Of a stretch of DNA of 39,252 nt, positions 16,395 through 24,676 are shown one piece after another. Origin of the DNA: Bacteroidales bacterium (GTDB taxonomy: Bacteria; Bacteroidota; Bacteroidia; Bacteroidales; Muribaculaceae); NCBI GenBank assembly GCA_004553485.1, contig SFLG01000028.1, forward strand, positions 1 through 39,252. The letters run 5' to 3'. The position numbers and the translations under genes were made by a program. Below the pieces are notes generated by a model, which saw only the letters and a list, made by a program, of their open reading frames with translations, made no database searches and had not been told where the DNA came from. How positions within the stretch are numbered: position 1 is the stretch's first letter; every line of letters begins with the position of its first letter.

Positions 16395-17339
16395 TTACTT
16401 GATGAGGTACTGCGACGAGATGGACTCGCAGCTGTGTACACGCAGGATGGTGTCGGCAAACATGCGGGCTACCGAGATGATGGTTGCCTTATTGCAGTCC
16501 TTGGTGAAGGGGATGGAGTTGGTGAAGATGATTTCGGTGAGGGCGCTGTCCATCACGCGCTGCGAGGCGGGGTCGCTCATGATGGCGTGAGTGGCCAGGG
16601 CGCGCACGCTGAGGGCGCCCTTGCTCATCATCAGGTCGGCGGCGCGGGTGATGGTGCCGGCGGTGTCGACCATATCGTCGATGATGATGACGTTCTTGCC
16701 TTCCACCTCGCCGATGATGGTCATGCTGGCCACCACGTTGGCCTTTGCGCGCTGCTTGTGGCAGAGCACGTAGGGCACGTTAAGGTATTTGGCATACGAG
16801 TTGACACGCTTGGCGCCGCCGGCATCAGGCGAGGCGAGCACCAGGTTGTCGAGACCGAGCGACTGGATGTAGGGGATAAACACCGACGAGCCGTAGAGGT
16901 GGTCGACGGGGATGTTGAAGAAGCCCTGAATCTGGTCGGCGTGCAGGTCCATGGTGATGATGCGGTTGGCACCGGCGGTGGTGAGCAGGTCGGCCACAAG
17001 CTTCGAGGCGATGGAGACGCGCGGTTTGTCCTTACGGTCCTGGCGAGCCCAGCCAAAATATGGCATCACGGCTATGATGGAACGTGCCGAGGCACGCTTG
17101 GCGGCGTCGATAAGGAGCAGAAGCTCCATCAGGTTGTCGCTGTTGGGGAACGTCGACTGGACTATGTAAACTTCGCAGCCACGGATGGTCTCTTCAAAGC
17201 AGACTTCGAATTCGCCGTCGGCAAAGTGCTCGATTTTCGCTTTACCAAGTTCAACGCCAAGGCATTTGCAGATTTCTTCGCCCATGTAGCGGGAATTAGT
17301 GCCGGCAAATACTTTAAAGGGAGTGTCATTGTTGCTCAT
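16395..17339 (-). CDS. prs: Ribose-phosphate pyrophosphokinase
   Basis: Makes PRPP from ribose 5-phosphate and ATP, feeding purine, pyrimidine, NAD, His and Trp synthesis. The 314-residue length is typical. Motifs: FAGTNSRYMGEEICKCLG at the N-terminus, the ATP/metal region PYFGWARQDRKDKPR, MDLHADQIQGFF, the flexible loop HKQRAKANVV and the PRPP-binding loop VIIIDDMVDTAGTI. The start at 17339 gives the expected N-terminus. It is probably monocistronic, with a 264-bp upstream region and its own terminator. Confidence 0.97.
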   Translation of the reverse strand: MSNNDTPFKVFAGTNSRYMGEEICKCLGVELGKAKIEHFADGEFEVCFEETIRGCEVYIVQSTFPNSDNLMELLLLIDAAKRASARSIIAVMPYFGWARQDRKDKPRVSIASKLVADLLTTAGANRIITMDLHADQIQGFFNIPVDHLYGSSVFIPYIQSLGLDNLVLASPDAGGAKRVNSYAKYLNVPYVLCHKQRAKANVVASMTIIGEVEGKNVIIIDDMVDTAGTITRAADLMMSKGALSVRALATHAIMSDPASQRVMDSALTEIIFTNSIPFTKDCNKATIISVARMFADTILRVHSCESISSQYLIK

Positions 17340-17493
17340 GATGCAAATTTTATTTTGCTGGAGTATATTTAGAAATTGATTACTTGCCTTTGTTGTAAAC
17401 CGCTTCCAACGCAGATTGGAGAAATGTGTGCTAAACCGCTGACTTATACGCGGTACTGCGAATTGATACTGCTGTCGTCGTCAAAATCCACTG

Positions 17494-17501
17494 CAAAGGT
17501 A
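17494..17501 (-). promoter_or_regulatory. Candidate -7 box for prs
   Basis: Minus-strand TACCTTTG matches TAnnTTTG. A TTTG lies only 5 bp upstream rather than 19-21, so the -33 is weak. The predicted leader is about 150 nt, and I see no riboswitch fold in it. Confidence 0.4.
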
Positions 17502-17603
17502 CAAAACAAACGGCTGAAAAGCGATAATAACGCGGTCAAATTTTCGCAATAAATTTCTTTTTAACACCCGCCACGTCAACCGGCGTCGTGCAAGCCGCTG
17601 ATA

Positions 17604-19310
17604 TTATGCAGTGTGGCCGTTTTTGCCAAACTTTACCATCGCGGCGCCGTTGGCGTCGACGTGCAGGCGCACGGGCTCGCTGTCGGCGAGGGGCCCGGCG
17701 TAGAAGGCGCCGGTGAGCAGGTCGGTGCCGTGAGCGTCGCGCTCGGGAGCCAGCCCGAGGCACTCGAAGGCGTGCGACGGGATGTTCACGGCGATGTCGG
17801 CGTCGTGGCCGGCAAAGTTGAGGACAACCAGCACCAGATCGTCGCCGCTGTGGCGCAGGTAGGCGAAGTGGCGGTGGGGGTCAAAGCCGGGGTTGTTGTA
17901 GTTGGCGTAGGTGACATCGAAGAACGACCCCTCGCGCAGTGCCGGCTCGGCGTTCACCAGCCTCAGTACCGAGGCGTAGGTCTCGCGCAGGTTGCGCTCG
18001 CCCTCGCTGAGGTTTTTCATCGACGGGCGGCCGCCGTTGAGCCAGCGGCGCAGACGGTCGAGGCTCCAGTAGTCGAAGATGGTGGTGCGCCCGTCGCTGC
18101 CGCTGAAGCCCTCGGCGTCGGGGGCGTCCTCGCCCAGCTCCTGGGCCATATATATCATCACAGCGCCGTTGTTCATCGTGGCGATGGCAACCAGCGCCGG
18201 CAGCACGGTGTAGGGGTTGCCCATATACTGGCGCGAGGCGTAGCGCTGCTCGTCGTGGTTCTCCAGGAACGACAGCATCTTTGCCGACAGCCCGTCGACG
18301 GTCTGCCACGCCGACGTCAGCTGCGCCGCCGACACGTTGGCGGTCTGTATGCCGCGCAGTGTGTCGTACAGCGTAACCTTGTCGTAGAGGTAGTCAAATC
18401 CGCCCCACTCCAGGTAGCTACGGTAAAGCGACACATCATATATTTCGGCGATGAACACGAGGTGCGGATAGCGCGCCTTGACCTGCGGGATGGCCCAGTG
18501 CCAGAACTCCACCGGCACCATGTGCACCATATCGCAGCGCAGTCCGTCGATGCCCTTCGACGCCCAGAACATCATTATGGCCAGCATATCGTGCCAGGTA
18601 CGGGGGACGGGGTCGTAGTGGCGCGACCCGTCGCCCGGGTCGTAGCCGTAGTTGAGCTTGACAGTTTCGTACCAGTCGTTGCGGCCGGGGAAGGCCGTGA
18701 AACAGTCGTTGCCGGTGCACTTGGCCGGCATCTCGTCGTAGCCGTCGATATAGAACTGCGGGGCAAACTTCTGCCGCGGTATATAATAGAAATTGTTGTC
18801 GCGGGTAAAGAACACATCGGGGTTGTCGCCCTCGCCGAGGTCGCGCACGCCGGCCGGAGCGGCGTCCGAGTGGTACTGGCGCGCCACATGGTTGGGCACG
18901 AAATCGGTAATCACCTTAAGGCCGGCGCGGTGCGTGCGGGCCACCAGAGCCTCGAACTCGGCCATGCGCTCGGGTACCGACACGGCAAGGTCGGGATCGA
19001 TGTCGTAGTAGTCCTTGATGGCATACGGGCTGCCGGCTTTACCCTTTACCACGTAAGGGTTATCGGGGCGGATACCGTAGGCGCTGTAGTCGGTGGCCTG
19101 GGCGTGCTCCACCACACCGGTGTACCAGACGTGGGTGATGCCTAACTCCTTGATCGACCGCAGGACGGCAGGGGTGATGTCGTTCATCTTACCCGCGCCG
19201 TTGCGCGCGAGGTCGCCGCCGGGGACGGGATCGGGGGTGTTGTTGGTGAAAAGTCGCGTAAAAATCTGATATATCACCGGTCGTCCGGCAAAAGGCTTTT
19301 GCTGTGTCAT
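17604..19310 (-). CDS. Intracellular GH13 alpha-amylase family enzyme
   Basis: A 568-residue glycoside hydrolase of family GH13 without signal peptide, so probably cytoplasmic and acting on glycogen or imported maltodextrins. The four conserved regions are visible: DFVPNHVAR (region I), GLRCDMVHM with the nucleophile Asp260 (II), FIAEIYD with the acid/base Glu289 (III) and FLENHDEQR with Asp353 (IV). A C-terminal beta-domain follows from about residue 470 (LVLVVLNFAGHDADIAV). Exact specificity is not clear; branching or trehalose-type activity is possible but nothing specific shows it. Its ATG overlaps the stop of the patatin-like gene (ATGA), so the two are translationally coupled. Confidence 0.9.
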   Translation of the reverse strand: MTQQKPFAGRPVIYQIFTRLFTNNTPDPVPGGDLARNGAGKMNDITPAVLRSIKELGITHVWYTGVVEHAQATDYSAYGIRPDNPYVVKGKAGSPYAIKDYYDIDPDLAVSVPERMAEFEALVARTHRAGLKVITDFVPNHVARQYHSDAAPAGVRDLGEGDNPDVFFTRDNNFYYIPRQKFAPQFYIDGYDEMPAKCTGNDCFTAFPGRNDWYETVKLNYGYDPGDGSRHYDPVPRTWHDMLAIMMFWASKGIDGLRCDMVHMVPVEFWHWAIPQVKARYPHLVFIAEIYDVSLYRSYLEWGGFDYLYDKVTLYDTLRGIQTANVSAAQLTSAWQTVDGLSAKMLSFLENHDEQRYASRQYMGNPYTVLPALVAIATMNNGAVMIYMAQELGEDAPDAEGFSGSDGRTTIFDYWSLDRLRRWLNGGRPSMKNLSEGERNLRETYASVLRLVNAEPALREGSFFDVTYANYNNPGFDPHRHFAYLRHSGDDLVLVVLNFAGHDADIAVNIPSHAFECLGLAPERDAHGTDLLTGAFYAGPLADSEPVRLHVDANGAAMVKFGKNGHTA

Positions 19311-20143
19311 TGCGTAGTTTGTGATGATGCTGATTGGTTGGGCGCGTCACGCTTGACAAGGCCCGACTGGTGCAGGGCGTGACGCATATTGACGTATCCC
19401 GCCAGGAATACTTTTTCTATTTCTTTGAGGTTGAACACCTTGTAATGCGAAATCTCGCGCATCTCCACCACCAGGTCGCACACGTCCATATCGTCGCGCT
19501 GGTTGGCCTTGGCCATAAGGTTATAGGTGCGCAGGGCCACCTCGAGCACCGACTCGCGGTTGCGGAAGGCACCCATGGGGCTGACGTTGATGCCGATAAG
19601 GGTCTCGCACTCGTCGCGGATGACACGCGCCGGCAGATTTTGCAGCACGCCGCCGTCAACGTAGTAGTGGCCGTCAATCTTTACCGGCTTGAAGATTATG
19701 GGGATAGAGCAGGAAGCGCGCAGACGCGGGCCGATGGGACCGCTGTCAAAGACAAAGGTCTCGGCGCTGTCGAGGTCGGTGGCGCTGATACGCACCGGGA
19801 TGGCAAGGTCCTCGATATTTTTTGCCGGAGCGATGGCGTTCAGAATTTTTGCAGCGAACTTATCGATGGAGAACAGACCTCCCCCACCCAACTGAAATCC
19901 TACCATCTGCGTGAAGCCGGTGTGCTGAAAAATCTTGAGCATATCGTCGGGGCGTATCCCGGCGGCATACATCACCGCCACCACCGAGCCGGCGCTGACA
20001 CCGGCCACGATGTCGGGGCGTATCCCCGCTTCCTCCAGCGCCTTGAGGGCACCGGCATGGGCGAAACCACGCGCGCCGCCTCCGCTGAAGGCAACGCCCA
20101 CCTTGTACTTTTTCTTCGTCTCGCGATTTTTCTGCTCCTGCAT
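19307..20143 (-). CDS. Patatin-like phospholipase (RssA/NTE type)
   Basis: A 278-residue serine hydrolase with a Ser-Asp dyad. The oxyanion loop is GGGARGFAHAGAL, the nucleophile is Ser50 in GVSAGS and the Asp is Asp163 in YVDGGVLQN. Family members hydrolyse phospholipids or lysophospholipids; the substrate here is unknown. No signal peptide in the 278-residue form, so it is likely cytoplasmic or peripheral. ATG at 20143 is chosen because the domain begins about 14 residues later. An in-frame ATG at 20227 would add 28 residues (a hydrophobic stretch FGLLANIYYIC) and lies just after a second promoter copy, so a longer isoform is possible. Coupled to the GH13 gene downstream. Confidence 0.9.
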   Translation of the reverse strand: MQEQKNRETKKKYKVGVAFSGGGARGFAHAGALKALEEAGIRPDIVAGVSAGSVVAVMYAAGIRPDDMLKIFQHTGFTQMVGFQLGGGGLFSIDKFAAKILNAIAPAKNIEDLAIPVRISATDLDSAETFVFDSGPIGPRLRASCSIPIIFKPVKIDGHYYVDGGVLQNLPARVIRDECETLIGINVSPMGAFRNRESVLEVALRTYNLMAKANQRDDMDVCDLVVEMREISHYKVFNLKEIEKVFLAGYVNMRHALHQSGLVKRDAPNQSASSQTTQ

Positions 20144-20152
20144 AAGTGAAGT

Positions 20153-20206
20153 GCAAATATAGTATATATTCGCGAGTAATCCAAAAGCGCATATCGGCCG
20201 AAGGCC
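20153..20206 (-). promoter_or_regulatory. Promoter cassette copy 1 (P1) of the patatin-like gene
   Basis: 54-bp unit; on the minus strand a GGCC-TTC-GGCC hairpin, then TTTG (20185-20182), 20 bp, TATATTTG (20161-20154). This is a full consensus promoter. Only 10 bases separate the -7 box from ATG 20143, so the leader would be under 10 nt. Confidence 0.8.
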
Positions 20207-20238
20207 GGTGCGCGGTGCCGAAGGCATTTGGACTTACC

Positions 20239-20292
20239 GCAAATATAGTATATATTCGCGAGTAATCCAAAAGCGCATGTCGGCCGAAGGCC
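20239..20292 (-). promoter_or_regulatory. Promoter cassette copy 2 (P2), direct duplicate
   Basis: Identical to copy 1 at 53 of 54 positions, 86 bp upstream in the same orientation. The -33 (20271-20268) and -7 (20247-20240) elements are intact. An in-frame ATG at 20227 lies 12 bases beyond its -7 box. The remainder of the 435-bp gap up to 20578 holds the plus-strand promoter at 20430 and AT-rich leader. Confidence 0.8.
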
Positions 20293-20429
20293 TATGTTTT
20301 CATTAAATTCAACAATCATCTGCCCCTTAAGTTTGGGAAACTCCGCCTCTATTTCCCTCTATTTCCCATCTTTAGACCGACCTATACATTATTTTTGTAA
20401 AAATATGGGCTTGAACGAAAAATATTTGC

Positions 20430-20437
20430 TACATTTG
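20430..20437 (+). promoter_or_regulatory. Candidate -7 box for the exported protein gene
   Basis: TACATTTG matches TAnnTTTG; a TTG (20411-20413) lies 16 bp upstream, shorter than the ideal spacing. The predicted leader is about 135 nt and AT-rich, with the 11-mer AATATAATCCT present twice. No clear hairpin is seen in it. Confidence 0.5.
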
Positions 20438-20578
20438 CCACAAATTAGCTTTTTACCTTAAACAACAGCCATACATACACCCTGAATATAATCCTCACCG
20501 CAATATAATCCTATCCTGATTATCCCGAAAACATCAAATACCTTAAATAATTAAATCACTAACCCCAAATTTATCAAC

Positions 20579-21763
20579 ATGAGAGTATCTTTACGCAATC
20601 TCGCTATCTGCGGCTCGCTCGCAGTAGCCGGTATGGCCATGGCCCAGACAACACCTAAGGTCACCATGGAGTGGAACAAGTTCATCACAAAAGACCAGCA
20701 CTGTCAGTCAACCGACTGCCGCGACGGCTCAGGCTACGGCAACAAGATTTACTGGTCCAACAAAGCCGACCACAACGTTTACTGCTACGACCCCACCGAC
20801 GAGTCGGTTACAGTAGTCGCCAACGTTTCCGGCAGCAGCTTGGGCATCTCGCTGGACGACGCCGGCAATATCCTGGTCAACGGCGGTTGGGCCGGTGCCA
20901 ATTCATCCAAGCTTTTTAACATTATCTCGGCAGCCGACAAGACTGTCACCACCTTTGAAGCTAACCTGCACGATGTTGCCTACGGCCGTAACGACTTCCT
21001 CCCCCGCGTGGTAGGCAACATGCTCAGCGAAGACGGCGCCATCTTCTACCTTTTCCCCAACAACGCCACAAGCACCGCTATGATTTACGTTCAGAATGGC
21101 GCTCAGGCCGACGGTCCTTTCAGCTTCTTCAACAGCGAAGTCGTTCCCAAGACCACCGGTGACGCTACTTCTCTGGCCCAGCCCGCCTATACTTTTGCCG
21201 AGCTGATCCAAATGGGCGACGATGCTATAAACGGCGCTGCCGTACGCAGACGCGGCAACAAATATATCTACGTCTTCAACTACGGATCAACCGCTTGGGA
21301 CGCAGTTCCCCAGGCCGCTTCCCCCGCCCCCAGCACCGACAACGGCTTTGACGTATTCAGTCTCGCCGATAAAAAATATCAGGTTTATCCCACTCTCACC
21401 GGCGCAGGCAGCTACAACTCCACCATCGCAATCGCCGACTTCGAGGGCAATGTAATCTATGAGGACGAGCGCGGCAACCTCCACACAGCCGGCTCTAGTA
21501 CCAACTCGGGCTCTATCACAGCCCGCAAGGTTGACGAGCACACCGTTGAGGTTTACACCTACTATCCCGTTCCCACCGGCGCTTACGTTGCCAAGTTCAA
21601 AGTCAGCGACAAGGACGATGCCGTCAACAGCATCGTTGCCGACCAGGCCGAGGGTAAGGCTGTTTACTACAACCTCCAGGGCGTTAAGGTTGCCGGCAAC
21701 CCTGCTAACGGTGTATACCTCAAGGTTGTCAACGGCAAGGCCTCGAAAGTTCTTGTAAAATAA
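20579..21763 (+). CDS. Exported protein of unknown function with type IX-like C-terminus
   Basis: A 394-residue protein with a signal peptide (MRVSLRNLAICGSLAVAGMAMAQ). The body lacks a family I can name; repeated short strands such as NKIYWSNKADHNVYCYD, GISLDDAGNILVNGGWA and GNVIYEDERGNLHTAG suggest a beta-propeller. The last 40 residues (VYYNLQGVKV, NGVYLKVVNGKASKVLVK) match the C-terminal sorting-domain style common in Prevotella-like Bacteroidales, so export to the cell surface through type IX secretion is plausible. It has its own promoter and terminator. Codon choice is somewhat less GC-rich than its neighbours, which may reflect high expression. Confidence 0.75.
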   Translation: MRVSLRNLAICGSLAVAGMAMAQTTPKVTMEWNKFITKDQHCQSTDCRDGSGYGNKIYWSNKADHNVYCYDPTDESVTVVANVSGSSLGISLDDAGNILVNGGWAGANSSKLFNIISAADKTVTTFEANLHDVAYGRNDFLPRVVGNMLSEDGAIFYLFPNNATSTAMIYVQNGAQADGPFSFFNSEVVPKTTGDATSLAQPAYTFAELIQMGDDAINGAAVRRRGNKYIYVFNYGSTAWDAVPQAASPAPSTDNGFDVFSLADKKYQVYPTLTGAGSYNSTIAIADFEGNVIYEDERGNLHTAGSSTNSGSITARKVDEHTVEVYTYYPVPTGAYVAKFKVSDKDDAVNSIVADQAEGKAVYYNLQGVKVAGNPANGVYLKVVNGKASKVLVK

Positions 21764-21813
21764 GAGTTACCATCCCTTAACCGGACCCGCCTGCGGGTTT
21801 AGGTAAGCCACAG

Positions 21814-21848
21814 GGGCGATGTGCAGTCAAAGGCGCATCGCCCTTTTT
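21814..21848 (+). terminator. Intrinsic terminator
   Basis: GGGCGATG / CATCGCCC arms (8 bp, extendable through GC pairs) followed by TTTTT. It ends the exported-protein gene. Confidence 0.9.
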
Positions 21849-21971
21849 CTGTCCCCGCCACCCACTTTCACGGGCCAATTTGCCCGCTGCAACATTTTTT
21901 TGGTGACGCCTCTCGCGTTTGTCTGAAATATTCAGTAAATTTGCATACACAATATTATTATATCCGTAGAT

Positions 21972-21979
21972 TATATTTG
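21972..21979 (+). promoter_or_regulatory. -7 box directly before DUF4250
   Basis: TATATTTG ends only 6 bases before the DUF4250 ATG, so the predicted transcript would start within about 3 nt of the start codon. A TTTG occurs upstream but at 28 bp, so the -33 element is uncertain. Confidence 0.5.
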
Positions 21980-21985
21980 TAGTAG

Positions 21986-22189
21986 ATGGAAATTACCGAA
22001 CTGCCCAACGACCCGGCCTTGCTGCTCAGCTGCGTCAACATGAAGTTGCGCGACTGCTACGCCGGCGATGACGATGCCACAGGCCTCGACCGCCTGTGCG
22101 ACGACCTCGGCCTCGACAAGGATAAACTTACAGCATGCCTCGCCGACGCCGGTTTTGAATATTCGCCCGAGCAGAACCGTTTCTGGTAA
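21986..22189 (+). CDS. DUF4250 small protein
   Basis: 67 residues matching the DUF4250 family pattern: LPNDPALLLSCVNMKLRD, then a helical segment LDRLCDDLGLDKDKL and a C-terminal GFEYSPEQNRFW. The function of the family is not known; the layout resembles a small helix-turn-helix-like protein, which is inference only. It is 49 bp upstream of uvrD in the same direction and may share its transcript. Confidence 0.85.
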   Translation: MEITELPNDPALLLSCVNMKLRDCYAGDDDATGLDRLCDDLGLDKDKLTACLADAGFEYSPEQNRFW

Positions 22190-22238
22190 TTTCCCCGCCG
22201 GTCACGGCATCCACACACACCCCGAGACTCTCAGGAAA

Positions 22239-24611
22239 ATGAGCAACGAATATCTCAACGAGCTGAACGACCAGCAGCGCGCCGCCGTGGAATACCTCGA
22301 CGGCCCCGAGCTGGTGATAGCGGGCGCCGGCTCCGGCAAAACCCGCGTGCTCACTTACAAGATAATACACCTGCTGGCCCACGGATACGAGCCCTGGCGC
22401 ATCATGGCGCTGACGTTCACCAACAAGGCCGCAAACGAGATGAAGGAGCGCATCGTAAACCAGGCCGGCGCACACGCCGCCTCAAAGATTACGATGGGTA
22501 CCTTCCACAGCGTCTTCGCACGCATGCTGCGCGCTAACGCCGAGCGCATCGGCTACAAGCCCAACTACACCATATACGACTCTGCCGACTCGCTGAACCT
22601 CGTTAAAACCATCATCCGCGACATGGACCTCGACGAAAAGGTCTACAAGCCCTCGTCAATCGCCGGACTTATCTCGCGCTGCAAAAACGCCCTGGTCATG
22701 CCCGCCGACTACATCAACGACCAGGCGCAGCAGAACAGCGACCGCCACCACAAGATCCCCCGCGCCGGCGAGATTTACGCCGCCTACTGCCACCGCTGCC
22801 GCACGGCCCAGGCCATGGACTTCGACGACCTGCTTGTCAACACCAACATCCTGCTGCGCGACAACCCCGACGTGCGCCGCCACTACCAGGACTTCTACCG
22901 CTACATCCTCGTCGACGAGTACCAGGACACCAACTTCGCCCAGCACGCCATAGTGCGCCAGCTCACCGTCGACGGCAACAACGTCTGCGTGGTGGGCGAC
23001 GACGCACAGAGCATCTACAGCTTCCGCGGCGCCAACATCGGCAATATCCTCGGCCTCGGCCGCTCGTTCCCCAACCTGCGCACCTTCAAGCTCGAGCGCA
23101 ACTACCGCTCCACGGAGAACATCGTCAACGCCGCCTCGTCGCTCATCGGCCACAACAAAAACCAGCTTGAGAAGCACGTCTTCTCCAAGAACGGCCCGGG
23201 CTTCCCCGTCGAGGTGGTGAAGAGCTACTCGGACTACGAGGAGAGCTACCTCGTGGCAAGCCGCATCTGCCAACTCAAACAAAGCCAGGGAGCGTCCTAC
23301 GACGAGTTCGCCATCCTCTACCGCACCAACGCGCAGAGCCGCGCCCTCGAGGAGTCGCTGCGCAAGCGCAACATCCCCTACCGCATCTACGGCGGCAAGT
23401 CGTTCTACGAGCGCAAGGAGGTCAAGGACGCCATCGCCTTCTTCCGCCTGGCCATCAACCCCGACGACGACGAGGCCCTGCGCCGCGTCATCAACGTCCC
23501 TGCCCGCGGCATCGGAGAGACAACGGTAAAGAAGCTCGTCTCGGTGGCGCTGGGCTCCGGCATCAGCCTGTGGGACGTCCTGGCCGACCCCGTCGGCAAA
23601 GGCGTGTCGGTGAACCGGGGTACGCTGTCAAAGCTGATAACCTTCCGCACGCTTATCGAGCGCTTCGCCGGACTGGTGGTGCAGGGTCTCGACGCCGACA
23701 AGGCCGCCCGTGCCATCATCGGCGAAACGGGCCTGATCTCGCAGTACATGAGCGACACCACGCCCGAGAATATCTCGCGCATGGAGAACGTCGAGGAGCT
23801 GCTCAACAGCGCCGCACAGTTTGTAGAGGAAGGGCGCGAGCAGGGCATCGACGACCTCTCGCTGCCCGCCTTCATGGCGCAGGTGTCGCTGGCGACGGAC
23901 ATCGACAAGACCGACGCCGACACGCCCAACGAGTGCGTGACGCTGATGACCATCCACGCCTCGAAGGGCCTCGAGTTCGACAACATCTTTGTGGTGGGCG
24001 TCGAGGAGGACCTGCTGCCCTCGTCGATGAGCAACGACACGCTGCAGGGCATCGAGGAGGAGCGGCGCCTGCTCTACGTGGCCATCACCCGCGCCCGGCG
24101 CTTCTGCATGCTCAGCTTCGCCGGCTCGCGTTTCCGCAACGGTATGTCCGTGATGACCTCGCCGTCACGCTTCCTGGGCGAGCTGGACCCGTCGTTCCTC
24201 AAATTTGTCACGGGCACCAACATCGACCAGTTCCACAACCCGCTGCGCGACTCCTACTCGGCCTCGACGCGCAACCAGACGTCCGCCGGCCGTTACAAGC
24301 CGTCGCCCTCCCCGTCGTTCGGCGACAGACGCTCTTACGGCAACCCGCCGTCGCGCAACACGGGCCGCTTCCCCACCCCCTCCACGCCCCCGTCCACGCC
24401 GCCCGCAAATTCCGCCGGCCACATCGTGCACGAGCCCGACGAGCTGGAGCCGGGGATGCTGATCGAGCACAACCGCTTCGGCAAGGGCACGATAACACAA
24501 ATCGACGCCACCAACCCCAACGGCCCCCGCATCAGCGTCAGGTTTGACAGCGACAACAACATCATACGCACCCTGATCCTGCGATTTGCCAAATTCGCCA
24601 TAATCAGCTAA
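22239..24611 (+). CDS. UvrD/PcrA-type superfamily 1 DNA helicase
   Basis: A 790-residue 3'-5' helicase for nucleotide-excision and mismatch repair and replication-fork clearing. Motifs: Walker A GAGSGKT (29-35), motif Ia LTFTNKAANEMKER, motif II VDEYQDTN, motif III VVGDDAQSIYSFRGA, motif IV RNYRST, motif V VTLMTIHASKGLEF and motif VI RLLYVAITRARR. After a Ser/Pro/Arg-rich linker (about 680-740), the C-terminus (PGMLIEHNRFGKGTITQID) is the Tudor-like module typical of PcrA. ATG at 22239 is chosen because the frame upstream overlaps DUF4250 and is not helicase-like. The stop codon lies inside the first unit of a 9-bp tract. Confidence 0.95.
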   Translation: MSNEYLNELNDQQRAAVEYLDGPELVIAGAGSGKTRVLTYKIIHLLAHGYEPWRIMALTFTNKAANEMKERIVNQAGAHAASKITMGTFHSVFARMLRANAERIGYKPNYTIYDSADSLNLVKTIIRDMDLDEKVYKPSSIAGLISRCKNALVMPADYINDQAQQNSDRHHKIPRAGEIYAAYCHRCRTAQAMDFDDLLVNTNILLRDNPDVRRHYQDFYRYILVDEYQDTNFAQHAIVRQLTVDGNNVCVVGDDAQSIYSFRGANIGNILGLGRSFPNLRTFKLERNYRSTENIVNAASSLIGHNKNQLEKHVFSKNGPGFPVEVVKSYSDYEESYLVASRICQLKQSQGASYDEFAILYRTNAQSRALEESLRKRNIPYRIYGGKSFYERKEVKDAIAFFRLAINPDDDEALRRVINVPARGIGETTVKKLVSVALGSGISLWDVLADPVGKGVSVNRGTLSKLITFRTLIERFAGLVVQGLDADKAARAIIGETGLISQYMSDTTPENISRMENVEELLNSAAQFVEEGREQGIDDLSLPAFMAQVSLATDIDKTDADTPNECVTLMTIHASKGLEFDNIFVVGVEEDLLPSSMSNDTLQGIEEERRLLYVAITRARRFCMLSFAGSRFRNGMSVMTSPSRFLGELDPSFLKFVTGTNIDQFHNPLRDSYSASTRNQTSAGRYKPSPSPSFGDRRSYGNPPSRNTGRFPTPSTPPSTPPANSAGHIVHEPDELEPGMLIEHNRFGKGTITQIDATNPNGPRISVRFDSDNNIIRTLILRFAKFAIIS

Positions 24612-24652
24612 CCAAGCTAAAATAGCTATCTTAGCTATAGTAGCTAAAATAG
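24608..24652. repeat. 9-bp-period tract overlapping the uvrD stop codon
   Basis: Units CTAACCAAG, CTAAAATAG, CTATCTTAG, CTATAGTAG, CTAAAATAG. The first unit contains the uvrD stop TAA (24609-24611). Every unit carries TA-rich triplets, so the tract gives stops in the uvrD frame. It ends 24 bp before nspC. Confidence 0.85.
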
Positions 24653-24676
24653 CCCTCCCCAAAAAGCACCACTCAC

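Noticed and set aside
17340..17603. Riboswitch or tRNA in the prs upstream region
   Set aside because: No cloverleaf or known riboswitch motif could be traced; only a -7 box is supported.
20153..20292. Insertion-sequence ends
   Set aside because: The two 54-bp copies are in direct, not inverted, orientation, flank only 32 bp and each contains a complete promoter.
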